The translations under genes were made by a program, and so were the position numbers. Of a stretch of DNA of 64,000 bases, positions 59,945-64,000 are shown in pieces. The notes below the pieces were generated by a model. That model had not been told where the DNA came from. It saw nothing but the letters and a program-made list of their open reading frames with translations, and searched no databases. The stretch's first letter is position 1. Every line of letters begins with the position of its first letter. Source of the DNA: Caulobacteraceae bacterium (lineage in GTDB: Bacteria > Pseudomonadota > Alphaproteobacteria > Caulobacterales > Caulobacteraceae); the NCBI GenBank assembly GCA_019746095.1, contig JAIESL010000035.1, forward strand, positions 30,429 through 94,428, given 5' to 3'.

Positions 59945-60441
59945 TGCGGCGGGCGCTGCTCACGGCGGCCCTGATCGCCGCCCTCGCGACGCCGGTTCTG
60001 GCCCATCGCGGCCACGCCGGCCTGACCGTGGTGGAGATCGATCCCGCCTCCGGCGTGGTCAGTGTGGTGCACCGCTTCTCTGCCCACGATGTAGAGCCGG
60101 CCCTGGTCTCCATCGCCCCCGAGGCCCAGCCGAGCCTGGACGACCCGCGCGCCCTGGCGGAGCTTGAAACCCATCTGCGCCAGAGGTTCCGGCTCGACAT
60201 CGACGGGGCCGCCATTCCGGTGACCCATGCGAGCACCGATCTGGCGGGCGACAATGTCCGGGTCGATTTCGTCGGCGAGACGAGCGACCGCAGCATCTCG
60301 GCCGTGACCATCGATCTCGACTTCTTTCCGGGCGTCCACGACGACCAGGAGCAGCAGGTCAATGTGCGGATCAACGGCGTGACCCGCACCGTGATCTTCC
60401 GCCCTGGATCGCCGGCCCAGACCGTGACCTTCGGCGGCTAG
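59944..60441 (+). CDS. DUF6702-like secreted protein
   Basis: Signal peptide; HRGHAGLTVVEIDPASGVVSVVHRFSAHDVEPAL; start overlaps the M1 peptidase stop. Confidence 0.7.
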   Translation: MRRALLTAALIAALATPVLAHRGHAGLTVVEIDPASGVVSVVHRFSAHDVEPALVSIAPEAQPSLDDPRALAELETHLRQRFRLDIDGAAIPVTHASTDLAGDNVRVDFVGETSDRSISAVTIDLDFFPGVHDDQEQQVNVRINGVTRTVIFRPGSPAQTVTFGG

Positions 60442-60674
60442 TCTTCGTCGACGACGGCGAGGTCCGCCGGGTCGAAATCATAGTCCAGCAGATCCCCCGG
60501 CCTGCAGTCCAGCGCCGCACACAGCTTCGCCAGCGTGCGGAAGCGGATTCCCTTCACCTTGCCCGAGCGGAACAGCGACAGCTGGGTCTCGCTCAACCCG
60601 ACCTCGGCGGCGAGGTCGCGGGCCTTCAGCCCCTTTTTGACGATAAGCTGGTCGAGGGTGACACGGATCGGCAT
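60438..60674 (-). CDS. XRE-family helix-turn-helix regulator (YozG-like)
   Basis: IVKKGLKARDLAAEVGLSETQLSLFRSGKVKGIRFRTLAKLCAALDCRPGDLLDY. Confidence 0.9.
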   Translation of the reverse strand: MPIRVTLDQLIVKKGLKARDLAAEVGLSETQLSLFRSGKVKGIRFRTLAKLCAALDCRPGDLLDYDFDPADLAVVDED

Positions 60675-61192
60675 CAGATCATCTCGTCCAGTTCGGCCTG
60701 GACCCGGCCCGCCTGGTCCGCCACCCGGCCCAGCAGGAACAGGGCGGCACCGATCATGCCCAGGGTCATGCCGGGCACGTCGAAATGCAGATATCCGCCC
60801 GTGCTCAGGCCGACGAAACGCAGGACATTGGTGACCACAAAGACGCTCAGGACGCCGCCGATCCACAGGGCCAGACCCACACGGCGGAGAGCGTCGGCGA
60901 GGATCGGCTGGATCAGCCGCCCCCTGGCCAGCTGCCCCATGGCCTGACCAATCGACCAGACCCCGAACAGATAGCAGGCGGCGGGCAGGCCCATGAGCAT
61001 CATCCGGTAGAAGGTCTGCGGATGACCGGGCTCACCCCGGCTCCAGAGCACGAGCGGGGAGATCACATGGATCAGTGCGATCAGGGCACCCACGCTGACG
61101 ACCATGAAGACGGCCAGCCAGCGGAACTGGGCGCAGCGCCGGCGAAAGCGATCGATGTCGGTCTGGCTCACAGCTCGGGCTCCAGTGTCCAA
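60674..61192 (-). CDS. DUF2975 domain-containing membrane protein
   Basis: Four hydrophobic segments; translationally coupled to the HTH regulator as in typical DUF2975/HTH pairs. Confidence 0.85.
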   Translation of the reverse strand: MDTGARAVSQTDIDRFRRRCAQFRWLAVFMVVSVGALIALIHVISPLVLWSRGEPGHPQTFYRMMLMGLPAACYLFGVWSIGQAMGQLARGRLIQPILADALRRVGLALWIGGVLSVFVVTNVLRFVGLSTGGYLHFDVPGMTLGMIGAALFLLGRVADQAGRVQAELDEMI

Positions 61193-61206
61193 TGCCTGTC
61201 TTTTCT

Positions 61207-61256
61207 TTAATCTTGACTTAAAGACGCGCCGTTTGCAACTTTATGTCTGACTTAAA
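61207..61256. promoter_or_regulatory. Divergent intergenic operators: perfect TTAA-N7-TTAA box and TGACTTAAA direct repeats
   Basis: CTTTAA-TCTTGAC-TTAAAG (61205-61223) contains TTAA-N7-TTAA; TGACTTAAA at 61214-61222 and 61248-61256. Confidence 0.55.
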
Positions 61257-61271
61257 CGATCAAGAGTACCG

Positions 61272-62222
61272 ATGATGCCGGACGCCATCGAGACACAGGC
61301 CCTGACCCGGCGTTTCAAACGCCATCTGGCCGTCGACGCCGTATCGCTGACGGTGCCGGACAAGGCTGTCTATGGCTTCCTCGGCCGCAACGGGGCGGGC
61401 AAGACCACGACGTTGAAAATGCTGCTGGGCCTGATCCGGCCGAGCGCCGGAACGGCCCGCATCTGCGGCATCGACGTGGTCCGCAACCGTCTGGAGGCCG
61501 CCCGTCAGGTCGGGGCATTGCTGGAGGCGCACGGCTTCTACGGCAATCTGTCCGGGGCCGAGAACCTCGACCTGACCCGGGCCCTGACCGGCCTGCCCCG
61601 AACCGAGATCGACCGGGTGCTGGAGGTGGTCGAGATGACCGAACATGCCCGCCGCCGGGTCTCGGACTATTCCCTCGGCATGCGCCAGCGGCTGGGGCTG
61701 GCCCGCGCCATGCTGGGGGCGCCGCCGGTGCTGATCCTCGACGAGCCCACAAACGGGCTGGACCCGGACGGCATCGCCGACATGCGCCGCTTCCTCGGCG
61801 AGCTGCCGGCCCGGACCGGGGCGACCGTGCTGCTGTCCAGCCACCTGCTCGGCGAGATCGAACAGACCGCGACCCATGTCGGGATCGTCCACCAGGGCCG
61901 GCTGGTCCTGGAGGGAGATCTGGCCCGGCTGAAGGCCGAGCTGGCCCCGGAGATCGCGGTCGAGACCGATGACCCTGCGCGCGCGGCCGCCCTCGCCTCG
62001 GCCCATGGCTTCGCCGTCACCCATACACCCGACCGGATCATCGCCGGCCTCAAGCCCGGCGAGGACGCCCGCGCCGCCTCGGCCGCCCTGAACCGGGCCC
62101 TGCTCGCAGCCGACATCGCCGTGTTCGCAATCGGACCGCGGGCGCGAACCCTGGAGGGCATCTATCGCCAGGTGTCCGCCCCCTCCCCTTCGCAACCCCT
62201 CCTGCAGCCGGAGCTGGTCTGA
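61272..62222 (+). CDS. ABC transporter ATP-binding protein (ABC-2/BcrA-like)
   Basis: Walker A GRNGAGKTTTLKMLLG, signature YSLGMRQRLGLARAML, Walker B LILDEPTNGLDPDG. Confidence 0.93.
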   Translation: MMPDAIETQALTRRFKRHLAVDAVSLTVPDKAVYGFLGRNGAGKTTTLKMLLGLIRPSAGTARICGIDVVRNRLEAARQVGALLEAHGFYGNLSGAENLDLTRALTGLPRTEIDRVLEVVEMTEHARRRVSDYSLGMRQRLGLARAMLGAPPVLILDEPTNGLDPDGIADMRRFLGELPARTGATVLLSSHLLGEIEQTATHVGIVHQGRLVLEGDLARLKAELAPEIAVETDDPARAAALASAHGFAVTHTPDRIIAGLKPGEDARAASAALNRALLAADIAVFAIGPRARTLEGIYRQVSAPSPSQPLLQPELV

Positions 62223-62962
62223 TGTCCGCCACCCCCTTCTTCGCTCCCCTCGCCGTCGAGGCCCGCAAGCTGAACCGCTCCCTGGCAGCCCTGCTCGCCG
62301 TCGCCGCGCCCGCCCTGATCGCGATCTTCCTCTTCTTCATGATCCTGCGCGCCAAACAGGCCTCACCCTGGGACATGTGGATGATGAACGCCGCAGCCGT
62401 CTGGGCCTTCTTCATGATGCCGATGAGCGTCACCGCCCTCGCCGCCCTGATGGCCCATATGGAGCATGGGCCGCGGAGCTGGGATCACCTCCGCGCCCTG
62501 CCCGTGCCGCGCTGGCACCTTTACGCGGCCAAGGCCGTCTGCGCCCTGATCGTGGTGGCCCTGATGAGTGTGGCCGTGGTGGCCTTCAGCTGGGCCGGCG
62601 CCAGCCTGGCCGGCATGATCAGGCCCGAGATGGCCCCCACCGGCGTATTCGACCTCGCCCACTACGCCAGGCTGATGGCGACCATGTTCCTCGCCGGCCT
62701 GCTCCTGATCGCGATCCAGCTCTGGACGGCCCTGCGCTTCGCCAGCTTCGTGCCCGGTCTGGTCCTGGGCATCGCCGGAACCTTTTTCGCGGTCGTTGCC
62801 ACCTCGGCCAAACAGGGCGTCTTCCTGCCCTGGCAGATGCCGGTCAACATGCTGGCAGCAGAGCCCTGGCGGGTGAATACGGCCCTCGGACTCGGCTGCG
62901 GGCTGGGCCTTGTTGCCCTGGTCCTGATGACCCTCCATCTGTCGCGACGCGAGGTGCTGTGA
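62222..62962 (+). CDS. ABC transporter permease (ABC-2 type, lantibiotic-immunity-like)
   Basis: Six TM-like segments; RSWDHLRALPVPRWHLYAAKAVCALIVVALMS; overlaps the ATPase stop. Confidence 0.85.
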   Translation: MSATPFFAPLAVEARKLNRSLAALLAVAAPALIAIFLFFMILRAKQASPWDMWMMNAAAVWAFFMMPMSVTALAALMAHMEHGPRSWDHLRALPVPRWHLYAAKAVCALIVVALMSVAVVAFSWAGASLAGMIRPEMAPTGVFDLAHYARLMATMFLAGLLLIAIQLWTALRFASFVPGLVLGIAGTFFAVVATSAKQGVFLPWQMPVNMLAAEPWRVNTALGLGCGLGLVALVLMTLHLSRREVL

Positions 62963-63020
62963 CGATCCATTCCGCCGCTTGGGGCGGGCCAGCGACGCCG
63001 GACCCGTGGTAGGCAGGTCC

Positions 63021-63476
63021 ATGGACGTTCGGAGCACCCCCATGCGTGAAGACGGCGCGGCCCCTGCCATCGCCAAAAGCTGCGGCGATTGCGGCCTGTG
63101 CTGCAAGCTCATGGGGGTGACCGCCCTCGACAAGCCGGCCGCCAGATGGTGCCGGCATTTCAGCAAATCGGCGGGCTGCGCCATCTATGAGGACCGGCCC
63201 GATGACTGCCGCGTCTTCAACTGTCTCTGGCTGCTGACCGAGGCACTGGACGAAAGCTGGAAGCCCACAACGGCCGGCTTTGTCCTGCACAGCGAAATGG
63301 GCGGGGCGCGGCTGGTGGTCGAATGCGACCCCGCACGACCGCACGACTGGCGACGCGAGCCCTATCAGGCGACGCTGCGCCGCTGGGCCGACGCCGCCGG
63401 CCAGGAAGTGCTGGTCTTCGCCGGCACCCGCGGGGTGCGGCTGGGCGATCCGGACACGCCGGTGCGCCGGATCTGA
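63021..63476 (+). CDS. YkgJ-like cysteine cluster protein
   Basis: CGDCGLCCKLMGVTALDKPAARWCRHFSKSAGCAIYEDRPDDCRVFNCLW. Confidence 0.8.
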   Translation: MDVRSTPMREDGAAPAIAKSCGDCGLCCKLMGVTALDKPAARWCRHFSKSAGCAIYEDRPDDCRVFNCLWLLTEALDESWKPTTAGFVLHSEMGGARLVVECDPARPHDWRREPYQATLRRWADAAGQEVLVFAGTRGVRLGDPDTPVRRI

Positions 63477-63483
63477 AGACGCC

Positions 63484-64000
63484 CTAGCGGACGTCCACGG
63501 ACTGGGCGATCTCTTCCGCCATGGCGCGATCAGCACCGTCCAGGCTCATGGTCCAGACGTGGACTTCGGTGGGCGCGGTCGGCCGCTGGAACAGATGTTC
63601 GACGGCATGCCGCTCCCCGTCCTCGGTCGAGACAATGGAGGCGCGCCCCCCGGCCTCGACCATCTGGCCACTGTAGATCGGGAACTGCGACGCTGGTCCG
63701 GCATAGACCATGACGAAGGACTGGTCTCCGCGCCGGATCGTATAGACCCGGAAGTCGGGACCCGGACGGCCCGTCACGATCTCGAAACCGGGCGGCAGGT
63801 CGGCAGTGAACGGCAGGGCCGCGCGCGCGGCGCTGTCCAGGACGGTGACGCTGGGCGGCGCAGGCGGCGGTGGGACGGCGACCGGCGCAACGGCCGGAGC
63901 CACAGCCGGGGCGGGTTCGATCCGGGGCGCGACGGCGGCAGGCGGTGGCGTGACCGGTGCGGCACGCGGCTGGGGGGCCGGGACCACCGGGGCCGGCGCC
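63484..64000 (-). CDS. Hypothetical Pro/Ala-rich protein, 5' end beyond window
   Basis: Open frame to window edge; low-complexity PA-rich N-terminal half then a compact domain. Confidence 0.55.
   Translation of the reverse strand, partial: APAPVVPAPQPRAAPVTPPPAAVAPRIEPAPAVAPAVAPVAVPPPPAPPSVTVLDSAARAALPFTADLPPGFEIVTGRPGPDFRVYTIRRGDQSFVMVYAGPASQFPIYSGQMVEAGGRASIVSTEDGERHAVEHLFQRPTAPTEVHVWTMSLDGADRAMAEEIAQSVDVR

Noticed and set aside
60438-61192. Toxin-antitoxin interpretation of the HTH/DUF2975 pair
   Set aside because: DUF2975 is a multi-TM protein commonly paired with a YozG-like regulator; no toxin fold recognised.

Overview
High-GC (Caulobacterales-like, probably Brevundimonas) chromosomal window, densely coding, with about 60 genes, one tRNA-Lys(CTT), and no transposase, integrase, prophage or CRISPR array that I could see. 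Main blocks: (1) an aerobic aryl-CoA catabolic operon, best read as 2-aminobenzoyl-CoA/salicylyl-CoA type, with OYE-type oxidoreductase, SDR, MarR, enoyl-CoA hydratase, acyl-CoA dehydrogenase, aryl-CoA ligase, thioesterase and RidA; (2) cysD-cysNC; (3) TAT-type tyrosinase, amidase, S9 peptidases, ferredoxin-NADP reductase, APC permease and a Tricorn-like/amidohydrolase fusion; (4) an Anbu-type proteasome-like peptidase operon with transglutaminase, alpha-E and ATP-grasp proteins; (5) an MBOAT plus two SGNH proteins (O-acylation locus); (6) a CFA-synthase-like/FAD oxidoreductase/DUF1365/DUF2177 lipid modification locus; (7) a CoA-transferase pair; (8) an Mla/Mce-type lipid transporter; (9) flagellar genes flgL-flgK // fliK-flgD-flgE followed by sciP, with a matched pair of divergent sigma54-type promoters and a CtrA-like box; (10) mnmA, hemerythrin, HxlR, thiolase, M1 peptidase and an HTH/DUF2975 pair divergent from an ABC transporter. 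Most notable: the Anbu operon with two palindromes upstream, the lipid-modification locus with a symmetric divergent promoter, the mirrored sigma54 promoters, a perfect TTAA-N7-TTAA box in the HTH/DUF2975-ABC intergenic region, and a structured, repeat-containing leader upstream of the ferredoxin reductase. All family calls come from reading the translated sequences, with no database search.
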